The notes under the pieces: model-generated
The model's input: only the letters and a program-made list of their open reading frames with translations
Database searches by the model: none
Told to the model about the DNA's origin: nothing
Made by a program: the position numbers and the translations under genes
Assembly (NCBI GenBank): GCA_007119795.1
Contig: SKOZ01000075.1
Span: forward strand, 1-40,736
Length of the DNA stretch: 40,736 nt
Origin: Planctomycetales bacterium
GTDB lineage: Bacteria > Planctomycetota > Planctomycetia > Pirellulales > Thermoguttaceae
Direction of reading: 5' to 3'
Part shown: in pieces, positions 25,056-35,331 of the stretch
Layout of the letters: every line of letters starts with the position of its first letter
Numbering within the stretch: the stretch's first letter is position 1

Positions 25056-27761
25056 GTGAGTATCCGCAACCTCGACAAGATTTTCGATCCGCACCGCGTC
25101 GCCGTGATCGGCGCCAGTGATACTCCGTCGAGCGTGGGCTACACGGTCTTCAATAACCTCATCGGCTCGGGCTTCCGCGGGGTCGTCTACCCGGTGAACC
25201 CGAAGCGGGAGGCGGTTCAGGGGATTCAGGCGTACAAAGACCCCTCCAGTCTCCCCCACGCCCCGGACCTGGCCGTGATCTGCACCCAGGCGGCTACCGT
25301 GCCGGGGCTGGTCCGCCAGTGCGGCGAGATGGGGACTCGCGGCATCGTCGTCATCTCGGCGGGTTTTCGCGAGATCGGCGAGGAGGGCAAGAAGCTCGAA
25401 GCGCAGATCCTCGAGGAGCAGGCCAAGTTCGACGACATGCGGATCCTCGGGCCGAATTGCCTGGGGGTCATCGTCCCGGGGATCAGCCTCAACGCCAGCT
25501 TCGCGGCAGCCACCCCGAAGCGAGGGCACATCGGCTTCATCTCCCAGTCGGGGGCGCTCTGTACGTCGGTGCTCGATTGGGCCCTGGAGGAGGGGATCGG
25601 CTTCTCCTACTTCGTGTCTGTGGGGAACATGCTCGACGTGAAGATGGGCGACCTGATCGACTACTTCGGCTCGGCCACCGAGACCCAATCGATCATCCTC
25701 TACATCGAGTCGATCGGCGAGTCCCGCGAGTTCATGTCGGCGGCGCGGGCCTTTGCCCGCACCAAGCCCATCGTGGCCTACAAGGCGGGGCGCTACGCGG
25801 AATCGGCGCAGGCGGCCGCCTCGCACACCGGCGCCATGGCGGGGGTGGACGCCGTTTATGAGGCCGCCTTCAACCGGGCCGGGATCGTGCGGATCTCCGA
25901 GGTCGACGACATGTTCGACTGTGCCGAGCTGCTCGCCCGCCAGCAACATCCCCGGGGCGACCGGCTGGCGATCGTCACCAATGCCGGAGGTCCCGGCGTG
26001 ATGACCACCGATACGCTCATCGCCCGCGACGGCAAGATGGCGGCCATCTCCGAGGAGACGATCGAGAAACTCAACGAGGTGCTGCCGCCCTACTGGTCGC
26101 ACGGCAATCCCGTAGACGTCCTGGGCGATGCGCCGCCGGAGCGCTACGCCAAGGCGCTCGACATCGTCCTGCACGACAAGGGCGTCGATGCCGTGCTCGT
26201 TATTCTGACCCCGCAGGCGATGACCGATCCGACGGGGACCGCCGAGGCCGTGGCCCAGGCGAGCGCCAAGGCGCGCAAGCCGGTCCTGGCGGCCTGGATG
26301 GGAGGACGCGCGGTGAGTGAAGGCGTCCAGATCCTCAACAAGGCCGGGATCGCCACGTACACCACCCCGGAGAAGGCCGTCCGCGCCTTCATGCACCTCG
26401 TTTCCCACGCCCGCCAACTGGAAATCCTCCACGAAACGCCCCGCGACATCCCCCTGGGCTTCACAATCGACCGCGAAAAGCTCCGAGGCGTCTTCTCCAC
26501 GATCCTCTCCGAGGGTTCGGAAATCCTCTCCGAAAACGTCTCCAAGTCCTTCCTGGAATCCTACGAGATTCCGGTCACCAAGCCCCACCTGGCCCGTTCC
26601 GCCGAGGAGGCCGTCAAGGTGGCGAACATGATCGGCTATCCCGTGGTGGCCAAAATCCATTCGCCGCACATCACCCACAAGACCGACGTGGGCGGCGTGA
26701 TGCTCGACCTGAGCAACGACGCGACCCTCACCGAGGCCTTCGAGAAGATGGTCGCCCGAGCCAAGGAGCGCCGCCCCGACGCGGAGATCATGGGGGTGAC
26801 GATCCAGAAGATGATCGCCTACCCGAACAGCTTCGAGCTGATCATCGGCACCAAGAAAGACCCCGTCTTCGGCGCCGTGATCATGGTGGGCATGGGCGGC
26901 GTGGCGGCCGAGGTCTTCCGCGACCGCGCCCTGGCGCTGCCGCCGCTGAACGAGTCGCTGGCGCGAAGGATGCTCGAGTCGCTCAAGTCCTGGCCCCTCT
27001 TGCAGGGCTACCGGGGCAAGCCCGGGGCCAACATCGACCGGCTCATCGAGATCCTTATGCGCTTCTCCTACCTGGTGGCCGACTACCCCCAGATCAAGGA
27101 GCTCGACGTCAACCCGCTACTCGTGACTCCCGAAGAGGTGGTCGCGCTCGATGCCCGGGTGATCGTCGACCACAGCCTGGTACTCCACTCCGTACGCCCC
27201 TACGCGCACCTGGCGATCCGCCCTTATCCCGACGAGTTCGTCACGACGCGAAGGCTCAAGGACGGCACTCCCGTGGTCCTGCGGCCCATCAAGCCGGAAG
27301 ACGAACCGATGTGGCACGAGCTGCTGGGGAGCTGCTCGACGCAGTCCATCTGGTTCCGCTTCAGCTACCTTTTCAAGAAGACCACCCACGAGATGGCCTC
27401 CCGCTACTGCTTCATCGACTACGACCGCGAGATGGGGATCGTGGCCGAGGTCGAAGAGGAGGGGGAGCGCAAGCTCATCGGCGTGGGCCGGCTGGTGGCC
27501 GACGCCGACCACGAGACGGCTGAGTACGCCGTGATCGTCGTCGACCGCTGGCACGGCCACGGCCTGGGGGGCCTCCTGACCGACTACTGCCTCGAGGTGG
27601 CAAAACGCTGGGGCGTCAGAAATGTCGTCGCAGAGACGTCCAAGGACAACGTTCGCATGTTGGCCACCTTCCGCAATCGCGGCTTCAAGATGGACGAAGA
27701 CCGCGACCAGGAAGTGGTCATGGTGAGCCGGCGGGTGGAGCCGGCACTGGCGAGCTCTTGA
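25056..27761 (+). CDS. ADP-forming acyl-CoA synthetase fused to a GNAT acetyltransferase (Pat/PatZ-type)
   Basis: The 901-residue protein combines a complete ADP-forming acetyl-CoA synthetase-like part with a C-terminal GNAT domain (about 735-890, LRPIKPEDEPMWHELL, VVDRWHGHGLGGLLTDYCLEVA), the layout of protein lysine acetyltransferases Pat/PatZ. The CoA-binding domain starts at FDPHRVAVIGASDTPSSVGYTV. The first ligase domain has GFISQSGALCTSVLDWA, and the catalytic-histidine motif SHTGAMAG puts His257 where active ADP-forming synthetases have their phospho-histidine. The ATP-grasp domain contains the HKTDVGGVMLDL loop and KELDVNPLLVTPEE. Start GTG 25056 follows AGGAG by seven bases; the in-frame TTG 21 bases earlier lacks this. 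Family members acetylate acetyl-CoA synthetase and other proteins; the retained histidine leaves open that this one also makes ATP from acetyl-CoA. Neighbouring genes give no direct pathway clue. Confidence 0.92.
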   Translation: MSIRNLDKIFDPHRVAVIGASDTPSSVGYTVFNNLIGSGFRGVVYPVNPKREAVQGIQAYKDPSSLPHAPDLAVICTQAATVPGLVRQCGEMGTRGIVVISAGFREIGEEGKKLEAQILEEQAKFDDMRILGPNCLGVIVPGISLNASFAAATPKRGHIGFISQSGALCTSVLDWALEEGIGFSYFVSVGNMLDVKMGDLIDYFGSATETQSIILYIESIGESREFMSAARAFARTKPIVAYKAGRYAESAQAAASHTGAMAGVDAVYEAAFNRAGIVRISEVDDMFDCAELLARQQHPRGDRLAIVTNAGGPGVMTTDTLIARDGKMAAISEETIEKLNEVLPPYWSHGNPVDVLGDAPPERYAKALDIVLHDKGVDAVLVILTPQAMTDPTGTAEAVAQASAKARKPVLAAWMGGRAVSEGVQILNKAGIATYTTPEKAVRAFMHLVSHARQLEILHETPRDIPLGFTIDREKLRGVFSTILSEGSEILSENVSKSFLESYEIPVTKPHLARSAEEAVKVANMIGYPVVAKIHSPHITHKTDVGGVMLDLSNDATLTEAFEKMVARAKERRPDAEIMGVTIQKMIAYPNSFELIIGTKKDPVFGAVIMVGMGGVAAEVFRDRALALPPLNESLARRMLESLKSWPLLQGYRGKPGANIDRLIEILMRFSYLVADYPQIKELDVNPLLVTPEEVVALDARVIVDHSLVLHSVRPYAHLAIRPYPDEFVTTRRLKDGTPVVLRPIKPEDEPMWHELLGSCSTQSIWFRFSYLFKKTTHEMASRYCFIDYDREMGIVAEVEEEGERKLIGVGRLVADADHETAEYAVIVVDRWHGHGLGGLLTDYCLEVAKRWGVRNVVAETSKDNVRMLATFRNRGFKMDEDRDQEVVMVSRRVEPALASS

Positions 27762-27798
27762 CAGTACCGCTGCCACGCGGTCTGCTCTTGACAGTACC
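27754..27798 (+). repeat. Two 15-bp direct repeats at 30-bp spacing
   Basis: GCTCTTGACAGTACC occurs at 27754-27768 and again at 27784-27798. The first copy overlaps the stop region of the synthetase gene, and the pair lies 40-84 bases before the ceramidase-like start. Each copy contains TTGACA, but no -10 box stands 16-18 bases after either one. Confidence 0.7.
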
Positions 27799-27837
27799 CC
27801 TACCTCTCTGCCTCCTCACCCCAGGGAGAAGTCGGCC

Positions 27838-29280
27838 ATGTCCGCACGAGATTGCGTCTCTTCTGAAGGTCGTAGCGGCCGGCCGGGGATTCCCGGCGTT
27901 CTTGCCTCCTTCGGCCTGGTCGTCCTGCTGGGGTTGGGATGGGCGGGGGAGGCGGCCTCGGGAGAAGAATGGGTTCCCGTGGGCGCGGCCAAGGTCGACA
28001 TCACGCCCGAGTACCCGGTGCGGATGTACGGCTATGCCTCCCGCACGACGGAGTCGGAAGGGGTGGCCGGCCGGCTTTGGGCCGGAGCGCTGGCCATCGG
28101 CGGCGACGGCGGGGAGGGCCCGGCCGTGCTTCTCTGCGTCGATTGCGGGTCGGTGCCCAGCGAGATCCGCGCGGAGGTGCTTCGCCGCGTGCAGTCGCAG
28201 TCTGCGATCCGGCCGGAGCGGTTCGTGCTGGCCAATTCCCACACCCACGCGGGGCCCAACGTCGGCGCAGCGCGGCGCCTGGAGGGCGAGGAGCGGGAGC
28301 GGATGGAGCGTTACGCGGGCGAGCTGGCCGACCGCCTCGAGGAAGTCGTTCTCGAGGCCTTGGCGGCGCGGCGGCCCGGCCGATTGGCGTGGACCCAGGG
28401 CGCAGTCGGCTTCGCGGCCAATCGCCGCGTCCTCACCGACGGCCGGTGGACCGGCTTCGGCGCCGTCCCGGAGGGGGCCGTGGACCACAGCCTGCCTCTG
28501 CTGCGGGTTACCGACGAGGACGACCAGCCGATCGCCTTGGTGGTCAACTACGCCTGCCACTGTACGACGATGCGGAATGACTTCGTGGAGATCCACGGCG
28601 ACTGGGCGGCCGCGGCGCAAGAGGCGATCGAGGCCGACCATCCGGGTGCGGTGGCCCTGGTGACCGTCGGTTGCGGGGCCGACTCGGATCCCTATCCCCA
28701 CGGCCGCTCCGATCCGGACTCCGGCGGGGACGCCGTCGCCTTGAGCGAAGAGCACGGCCGGGCGATCGCCGACGAGGTGCAGCGGCTCATGGCCGGTCCC
28801 TTCCGGCCCGTAACGCCGGAGCTCGTCGCCCGCGAGGCGCCGCTCGAGATCTCCTTCGAGCCGTCGCTCGAGGAGCTCGAGCGCCTATCCGCCGATTCCC
28901 CCGCCGCCGAGCGCCTCCTGCAACAGCTCGAGGACGGGGAGAGCCTACCCTCCCCCCAGACGATCGAGACCACCGTGTGGGCTTTCGGTGAGGAGCTGGC
29001 CATGGTCTTTCTTTCCGACGAGATGGTGGTCGACATCGCACTCCGCTTGAAGCGGGAGCTGGACGGCAGCCGCCTGTGGATCAGTGCCTACTGCAACAGC
29101 ATCTCGCGGTACGTCGTCTCCGCGCGACTCATCGAGGAAGGGGGATACGAGGTGCAGAACTCGCTCAGCTCGAGGATCTCGCTCGGCAACCCGGAGCTCG
29201 TGCAGCCGCCCGTCGAGGACCGGATCGTCGAGCACGTGCGGGCGCTGCTACCGGAGAGCTATCGGTCCAACGCCCCCTAG
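27838..29280 (+). CDS. Secreted neutral/alkaline ceramidase-like hydrolase
   Basis: The 480-residue protein resembles the N-terminal catalytic region of neutral non-lysosomal ceramidase, a zinc amidase that splits ceramide in other organisms. The start VPVGAAKVDITPEYPVRMYGYA is the usual family entry, followed by AVLLCVDCGSVP. Zinc and active-site motifs are NSHTHAGPN (133-141) and NYACHCTT (237-244, His241), where ceramidases have NFAVHPT. Canonical enzymes are about 650-750 residues and have an extra C-terminal immunoglobulin-like domain, which is missing here. An N-terminal signal segment (VLASFGLVVLLGLGWAGEAASG) means export. In planctomycetes many such proteins act on unknown amides, so ceramide is only a guess. 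It starts at ATG 27838 after GGGAGAAG. No clear terminator follows. Confidence 0.85.
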   Translation: MSARDCVSSEGRSGRPGIPGVLASFGLVVLLGLGWAGEAASGEEWVPVGAAKVDITPEYPVRMYGYASRTTESEGVAGRLWAGALAIGGDGGEGPAVLLCVDCGSVPSEIRAEVLRRVQSQSAIRPERFVLANSHTHAGPNVGAARRLEGEERERMERYAGELADRLEEVVLEALAARRPGRLAWTQGAVGFAANRRVLTDGRWTGFGAVPEGAVDHSLPLLRVTDEDDQPIALVVNYACHCTTMRNDFVEIHGDWAAAAQEAIEADHPGAVALVTVGCGADSDPYPHGRSDPDSGGDAVALSEEHGRAIADEVQRLMAGPFRPVTPELVAREAPLEISFEPSLEELERLSADSPAAERLLQQLEDGESLPSPQTIETTVWAFGEELAMVFLSDEMVVDIALRLKRELDGSRLWISAYCNSISRYVVSARLIEEGGYEVQNSLSSRISLGNPELVQPPVEDRIVEHVRALLPESYRSNAP

Positions 29281-29443
29281 CCGGCGGGCGCGCCTGCCGC
29301 CGCCCCGTGAACCTCTGCGGAACGAAAAGAGACGGCCCTTTGCGGTCCTCGATTCTGACGATTCCCCGCTTCCGGGATGCCGCCGCTTCATGGCGGGATG
29401 TCATCGACGTCGGGGTGTTCCTCGTCTCGACCTGCACGGCGGA

Positions 29444-30758
<1,315 letters not shown>

Positions 30759-30766
<8 letters not shown>

Positions 30767-32105
30767 CGATCCCCTCCAGGAAAAAGACCGCTCCGCCTCC
30801 CGGACGCGGCCGGTAACCGCAGTGCCAACCGTGGGCGGCTGCAATCCGCGCGACGATGGCCAGCCCGAGGCCCGTGCCGCCGGGGCGCGTGGTGAAGTAG
30901 GGGGTGAAGAGGGACTCGACCTGTTCGGCCGCGACACCGGGCCCGCGGTCGGCGACCTCGATTCGCCAAGCGCCATTGCGGCGGTCGAGGGAGACTTCCA
31001 CGGCGCCCCCCTCTGGGGCGAAGGCAGCGGCGTTGTCTACCAGATTGAAGAGCGCCTGGCGGAGCATCTCCCGGTCGGCACTCACCTCGGCGACGTCTTC
31101 CGGAGCGTCCAGATGCAGGCTGAGGGCGTGGGTCTCGAAATCCGGCTCCACCAGTCCGCGGAGCTCTTCGATCAAGGCGCGGGCATCGACCGGATCGCGG
31201 CGGGGATGGCAGGGCCGGGCGAAGGCCAGAAACTGGTTGATCCGCGCCGTGACCCGATCGCACTCCTCGACGACCGATTCCGCCTGCCGTTGAAGTGCCG
31301 GGGGAATGCCTTCGGCTTTGGCCAGACGCTGCGTCCAGCCGCGGACCAATCCCAGGGGATTGCGGGTCTCGTGGGCCAGTCCGGCGGCCGCCTGACCCAG
31401 GTCGCGAAGGTAGCGGGCTTCGGCGCGGAGCGTCCGCTCGCGACCGCGGGCATCGGCCAGGTGCACGGTCGTCTGCCAGGCGGCGGCGAGCAGGATGAGG
31501 ATCAGCCCCCCCGCCCCGGCAACCGTGGTGCGGGTCACGGCGGCACGGCGGCACGCCGCGTCGACCGCGGCGCGGTCCAGCACCAGCACGGCGAAGAATC
31601 GCCCCCCCTCGGCCCCCACGGGCCTCGCTTCCTCCTCTCCCAGCTCCGCCCTCCACCGCATCCCCCATCCGCGGCCGAATCCCGGTCCGAGACCCTGGCC
31701 GTGCGGCGGCTCCGGCGTTAGCCGGAAGGCTGCCACGTAGCGAAGGCCGGCGGCTTCCCACTCGGCACCCTCCTCCGGCGGCGCCGATCCTACCATCCCC
31801 AGGAGCTCGACTTTTCCAGCCGCGGCGGCCGGCTCGCCCTCGTCAGGCACGACCGCCACGGCGAGAAGCCCTGGCGACCCGGCCAGCTCTTCGACGATCC
31901 CCTCGAGCTGGTCTTCGAAAAAGGGCCCAAAGCGGCGGTGGGAACGAATCCCACCCACCAGGGCACGGCTGAGGACTTCGGCCTGCCCGGCGAGCGACTC
32001 GCGGGCGGCGGCGCGCTCCTGGCGGTACTCGCGGACCTGCCAGCCAGCAAATGCCAGCCAGGCCGCCAATGCTGCCCCGAAGACGATCAAGCGATGCCGT
32101 GGCAT
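30759..32105 (-). CDS. Membrane-bound sensor histidine kinase
   Basis: The 448-residue protein has an N-terminal membrane segment (LIVFGAALAAWLAFAGWQV), a periplasmic sensor region of about 165 residues, and a second membrane segment (VAGAGGLILILLAAAW, about 195-210). The cytoplasmic kinase core follows. The phosphorylated His245 is in GLAHETRNPLG. The ATPase has NLVDNAAAF (N box), DRGPGV (G1) and GGTGLGLA (G2). The sensor region is glycine- and acid-rich with no recognised ligand-binding motif; it shows YVAAFRLTPEPPHGQGLGPG. Together with the overlapping NtrC-type regulator it forms a two-component system for sigma-54-dependent transcription. The ATG 32105 starts the membrane segment at the right place. 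Confidence 0.94.
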
Positions 32106-32524
32106 AGGAATGAAGTGAGGATTGTTGGCTGGTGACCGGTGAGGGAGAACTCGATTCGGTGGTATGCTCCCCCGGGGATGCGAAGGGGCCGGCCGGAGAC
32201 TGGGGGTCAGGCGCTCGCCAGGGGCGTAGGGTGCGGATTTTGAGTCGCCGGCCGCCGGTCAACCACCACCACGCCCAAGAGTCCGTTCTGCGAAGCAGGG
32301 CAATAGGGTGCGGAGACTTCGGAAAACAGGGGGCCCCACTCTCAGTTTACCACGCAACAGCCGGCCGGACCGCCCCCGGCGCAGGAGGTCGTCCGGATGG
32401 ATGGGCAATGCCGTCCGTTATCCCCTATTCAAGAGGCAGGCTCGGCTCGGAAGGCGGGAAGTGCCCGTCCGGCCCGTCCCAGAGCGCTGCCTGCGTTCGT
32501 CGAAGTGTTGCCGACAGCAGGTGA
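32106..32524. other. Intergenic region upstream of the sensor kinase
   Basis: No gene or strong promoter is visible in these 419 bases. Around 32125-32145 the plus strand reads TTGGCTG GTGACCG GTGAGGG, a heptamer-phased stretch similar to repeats at 17854 and 20979. The channel gene ends at the right border. Confidence 0.4.
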
Positions 32525-34216
32525 TTACCTTCGGACGAACCGTTCGAGGAAGCGTTCTTCAGATTCGGAGTCGCCGATGAGGATCAGCTCGGCGCCGGAT
32601 GCCAAGGGGCGGCGGATATCGGGGTTCACCTCCGTACGGCCGTTGGTGTGGACGGCGAGGATGCTGCAGCCGGTCTCCTGGCGGACGGCGCTGTCGAGGA
32701 TGGTTCTGCCTGCAAGCGCGGGGGGTACGGGCACTTTGAAGACGTCCAGGCCCTCGGTCATCATGAGGATGTCGCTCCGCTTGAGGAGGTTGAAGATGGC
32801 ATTGGCGCCCATGGAAGCCGCGGAGATGACGAAGTCGGCCCCTGCGCGGTGCAGCGTGGTGATATTCCGCTCCAGCGCGGCACGGCTGACAATCTGGATA
32901 TCCGGTCTTAGCCGGCGGCAGTAGATGGTCAGGTAGACGTTCACGTCGTCGTCGCGGGTGGTGATGACCACCGTGGACGAGCGGCGGATGCCCGCGCGGT
33001 CGAGCACTTCGAGCTCGGCGGCATCGCCGGGGATCAGGTGCTGCGCGTCATCGGTCCACTCGGGCGCCTTCTCCACGATGCGGTAGTCGACCCCTTCGGC
33101 AGCGAGGGCCCTGCCCGTGGCCCAGCCCACCCGGCCGCCGCCGATGATCACCACCGGCACATCCGAGGTGTTGTAGATGCAGAAGAGCTCGTCGTAGGTG
33201 GCGAGCTGCTCTTGCGAACCGACGAGGACGAGGACGGTATTCGCCGTGATCCGCGTGTCGGGACCGGCCGACTGGAAACGGCCCCGCTCCCAGACGCCGG
33301 CCACGTTGACGTTGACGTACTCGCGGAGCCGGATTTCGCGGAGCGTCTTCCCCACCAGGGGCGTGTTCGCCGCCGACGCCTCGGCGACGAGGAGCTCGTC
33401 GAACTGGCCGATGACGTGGCTCTTGGCGTCGCGGCCGATGACCCTCCGCGCCAGCGAGCGGCCCAAGAGCACGCTGAGCTCGAGCACCCGGTGGCAGCCG
33501 GCCAGCTCGAGGATGTCGACGGAGGCCGAGTGGGCGGCGGTGCCGATGATCGTTACCTTCTGGGATATCTCGCGGATGGTGAAGGCGATGTTCGTGTTCA
33601 GCGTGTCGCTGTGGGTGGCGGCAACCAGCGCCGCATTATCCACCCGCGCCTTCCGGTAGGTGCCCGGATCGTCGAGATCGCCGACCATGACGCGGACTCC
33701 CTCGTCGGAGAGGAGGAGGGCCTGGGTGGGGTCAGAGATGAGGACCGCATACGGATAGTGGTACTGCTGGAATTTGCGGATCAGGGCGGTCTCGATGGGG
33801 CCGTAGGCGGTGAGCAAGGCATGGCCACGGGTGCCGGGGGGGAGCTCCCGCGGGGCCCGCGCCGCCGCCCGGGCCTCCAGCCACGGGGCATAGAAGAACT
33901 GGATGAACGTGAACGGCAGCAAGATCAAGAGGAAAAGGATCCCCGAGATGAGCACTACGACGGAAAAAACGCGGCCGACGTCGGAGACGAAGGTGATGTC
34001 GCCGAATCCCAGGGTGGACATCACCACCAGGACCCAATAGACCCCGGTGAGCCAACTGTGCTCTTGACCTTCCCATACCATCAGGATGTGGAAGGCCACG
34101 CTGTAGGCTGCCACCAGGCCCACGAAGACAGTCAGGAAGCGCAGCAGGATCTGCAGGTTCCGCCGCTGGGCGCCGTGGCGCAGATAGACCGTCATCAAGG
34201 TGGTGATCGTCTTCAT
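32525..34216 (-). CDS. Two-transmembrane potassium channel with two RCK (TrkA-N/TrkA-C) regions
   Basis: The 563-residue protein starts at ATG 34216, where the first membrane helix follows a short basic leader; the frame further upstream is not protein-like. Membrane helices at about 22-46 and 83-108 flank the pore loop WLTGVYWVLVVMSTLGFGDITF. The selectivity filter is TLGFGD (68-73), a variant of TVGYGD also found in other K+ channels. Two cytoplasmic RCK-like regions follow. The first (GHALLTAYGPIETALIRKF) has lost the glycine-rich nucleotide motif. The second has an intact VVIIGGGRVGWATGRAL, and each is followed by a TrkA-C domain (NTPLVGKTLREI and LAGRTILDSAVRQETG). Gating by nucleotides or ions is likely by family. 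The secreted repeat gene lies 50 bases upstream on the same strand. Confidence 0.93.
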   Translation of the reverse strand: MKTITTLMTVYLRHGAQRRNLQILLRFLTVFVGLVAAYSVAFHILMVWEGQEHSWLTGVYWVLVVMSTLGFGDITFVSDVGRVFSVVVLISGILFLLILLPFTFIQFFYAPWLEARAAARAPRELPPGTRGHALLTAYGPIETALIRKFQQYHYPYAVLISDPTQALLLSDEGVRVMVGDLDDPGTYRKARVDNAALVAATHSDTLNTNIAFTIREISQKVTIIGTAAHSASVDILELAGCHRVLELSVLLGRSLARRVIGRDAKSHVIGQFDELLVAEASAANTPLVGKTLREIRLREYVNVNVAGVWERGRFQSAGPDTRITANTVLVLVGSQEQLATYDELFCIYNTSDVPVVIIGGGRVGWATGRALAAEGVDYRIVEKAPEWTDDAQHLIPGDAAELEVLDRAGIRRSSTVVITTRDDDVNVYLTIYCRRLRPDIQIVSRAALERNITTLHRAGADFVISAASMGANAIFNLLKRSDILMMTEGLDVFKVPVPPALAGRTILDSAVRQETGCSILAVHTNGRTEVNPDIRRPLASGAELILIGDSESEERFLERFVRR

Positions 34217-34266
34217 GGCACCAAGAGCCCGCAACGGTATGCGGCGAGGCTGCCCCGAACCGGTCT

Positions 34267-34728
34267 TCAGCGGGAAGTCAGGCCGCGACGGCTGCCGGCG
34301 GCGTCGTGGCGGTCGAAGAAGCGCTCCCGCGTGCGTCCGACGAAGCCGCTCCGGGCGTCGAAGACGCTGCGGCTCCCGTCGACGCCGGGGACGGAGCGGC
34401 CGACGAGCCCGCCCCGGTTGTCGAAGAAGAACTCGCGGCCCGAGGCGGTGGTCGCCGAGCGGCCCAGCCGGGCGCCGTGGGCGTTGTAGAAATTCTGCCC
34501 CCGGGAGAGATTCGGCCGCACGTGCCCCTGGGCGCGGAGCCGCGCCGCCTCGTAGCCGGGGGCAGCGTAGAGCGACCACCCGTCGTGGCGGAAGACCTCG
34601 CGGCTGGTCAAGCCGCGAACCGGACTGGTCGAAGGAGTGGTCGAATCGGGATCGGCCGCAGGAGCGGCGGCCGTAGCTGCGGGCAGGATGAGGGCCACGA
34701 CAGCCGATAGGCGGATCAACGTTGACAT
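34267..34728 (-). CDS. Small secreted protein with 21-residue repeats
   Basis: This 153-residue protein is not a known family to me. It opens with a Sec signal peptide (MSTLIRLSAVVALILPAATAAAPA). The mature part has a repeat beginning with an aromatic pair at residues 80, 101 and 122, a 21-residue period: FYNAHGARLGRS, FFDNRGGLVGRS and VFDARSGFVGRT, with the common pattern [FV][FY][DN]x[RH]xGxxxGR[ST]. A fourth degenerate unit starts near 137. A GLTSR segment occurs at 40-44 and again at the C-terminus. The pattern recalls short beta-hairpin repeats such as YD-type repeats but is not one I can name. An ATG preceded by AAGGAG and a TATAAT-like box 64 bases upstream support a real gene. Confidence 0.72.
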   Translation of the reverse strand: MSTLIRLSAVVALILPAATAAAPAADPDSTTPSTSPVRGLTSREVFRHDGWSLYAAPGYEAARLRAQGHVRPNLSRGQNFYNAHGARLGRSATTASGREFFFDNRGGLVGRSVPGVDGSRSVFDARSGFVGRTRERFFDRHDAAGSRRGLTSR

Positions 34729-34791
34729 GGAACGCTCCTTATCGATAGACCTGCCGCTGGAGAGGGGGGAGGCAATCCCTTATCCTTAACC

Positions 34792-34797
34792 ATTATA
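34792..34797 (-). promoter_or_regulatory. Candidate -10 box for the secreted repeat protein
   Basis: The minus strand reads GCGTATAATGG, with a perfect TATAAT 64 bases upstream of the repeat-protein ATG. The hexamer 17 bases further upstream, TACAAT, is a poor -35. AAGGAG stands just before the start codon. Confidence 0.5.
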
Positions 34798-35331
34798 CGC
34801 TCCGACATGCACCCATTGTAGGTTGGCCTGAGGCCGTCCTGACTGCTCGCGATAGGGTCCGCGAGCGAATCATTAGCGCGTCGAGGAATTGATACGCGCA
34901 GCCCCCCCGCTTCCCGGGCACCGTCTGAGCCGGAGACACGCGATAGTCGGGCCGCCCGTAACGTCGACCCCCGCCCCGTCTCGTTAATCCAGGGCACTTA
35001 GAGGCTTTGGTGAAACGGCGCATCGTCGGGGGTCGGTCAAGGAACAAGTCATCGCATTGGGACCATCGTTCCGCACCTGCGTGCACCGCCTGTCTTTACG
35101 AGCCGAGGTGCCCTGCGACCGGCAACATCACTGCCCCCACCCCTCCCCCGTTGCTTAGCCGTGCTGCATTCACCTTGACCCACTCTGGCAGAGTGGATAT
35201 CGTTCGCCCGGCAATTCGCGCGGTTCGCGGAGCGCGCCGGGGCGGCATCCGGTGGAACCCAAATTCCTTCCGCGCCGCGGGCGACGAACTGGTTCGCGGT
35301 ACGGGGCGGCGATGCAGGGAGTGCAGAGAGC
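34798..35331. other. Intergenic region before the FlgI-like gene
   Basis: The 534 bases between the promoter candidate and the FlgI-like gene contain no gene I can support. GCTCGCG at 34845-34851 pairs with CGCGAGC at 34860-34866. The region is not clearly repetitive. A purine-rich stretch stands before the downstream ATG at 35332. Confidence 0.4.

Noticed and set aside
24590..25120. A 176-residue plus-strand frame in the gap before the acyl-CoA synthetase
   Set aside because: It overlaps the synthetase start in another frame, has no ribosome binding site and no family features.
33038..34489. A 483-residue plus-strand frame opposite the potassium channel
   Set aside because: Antisense shadow of a gene with pore and RCK motifs; composition is that of a reverse-complemented coding sequence.
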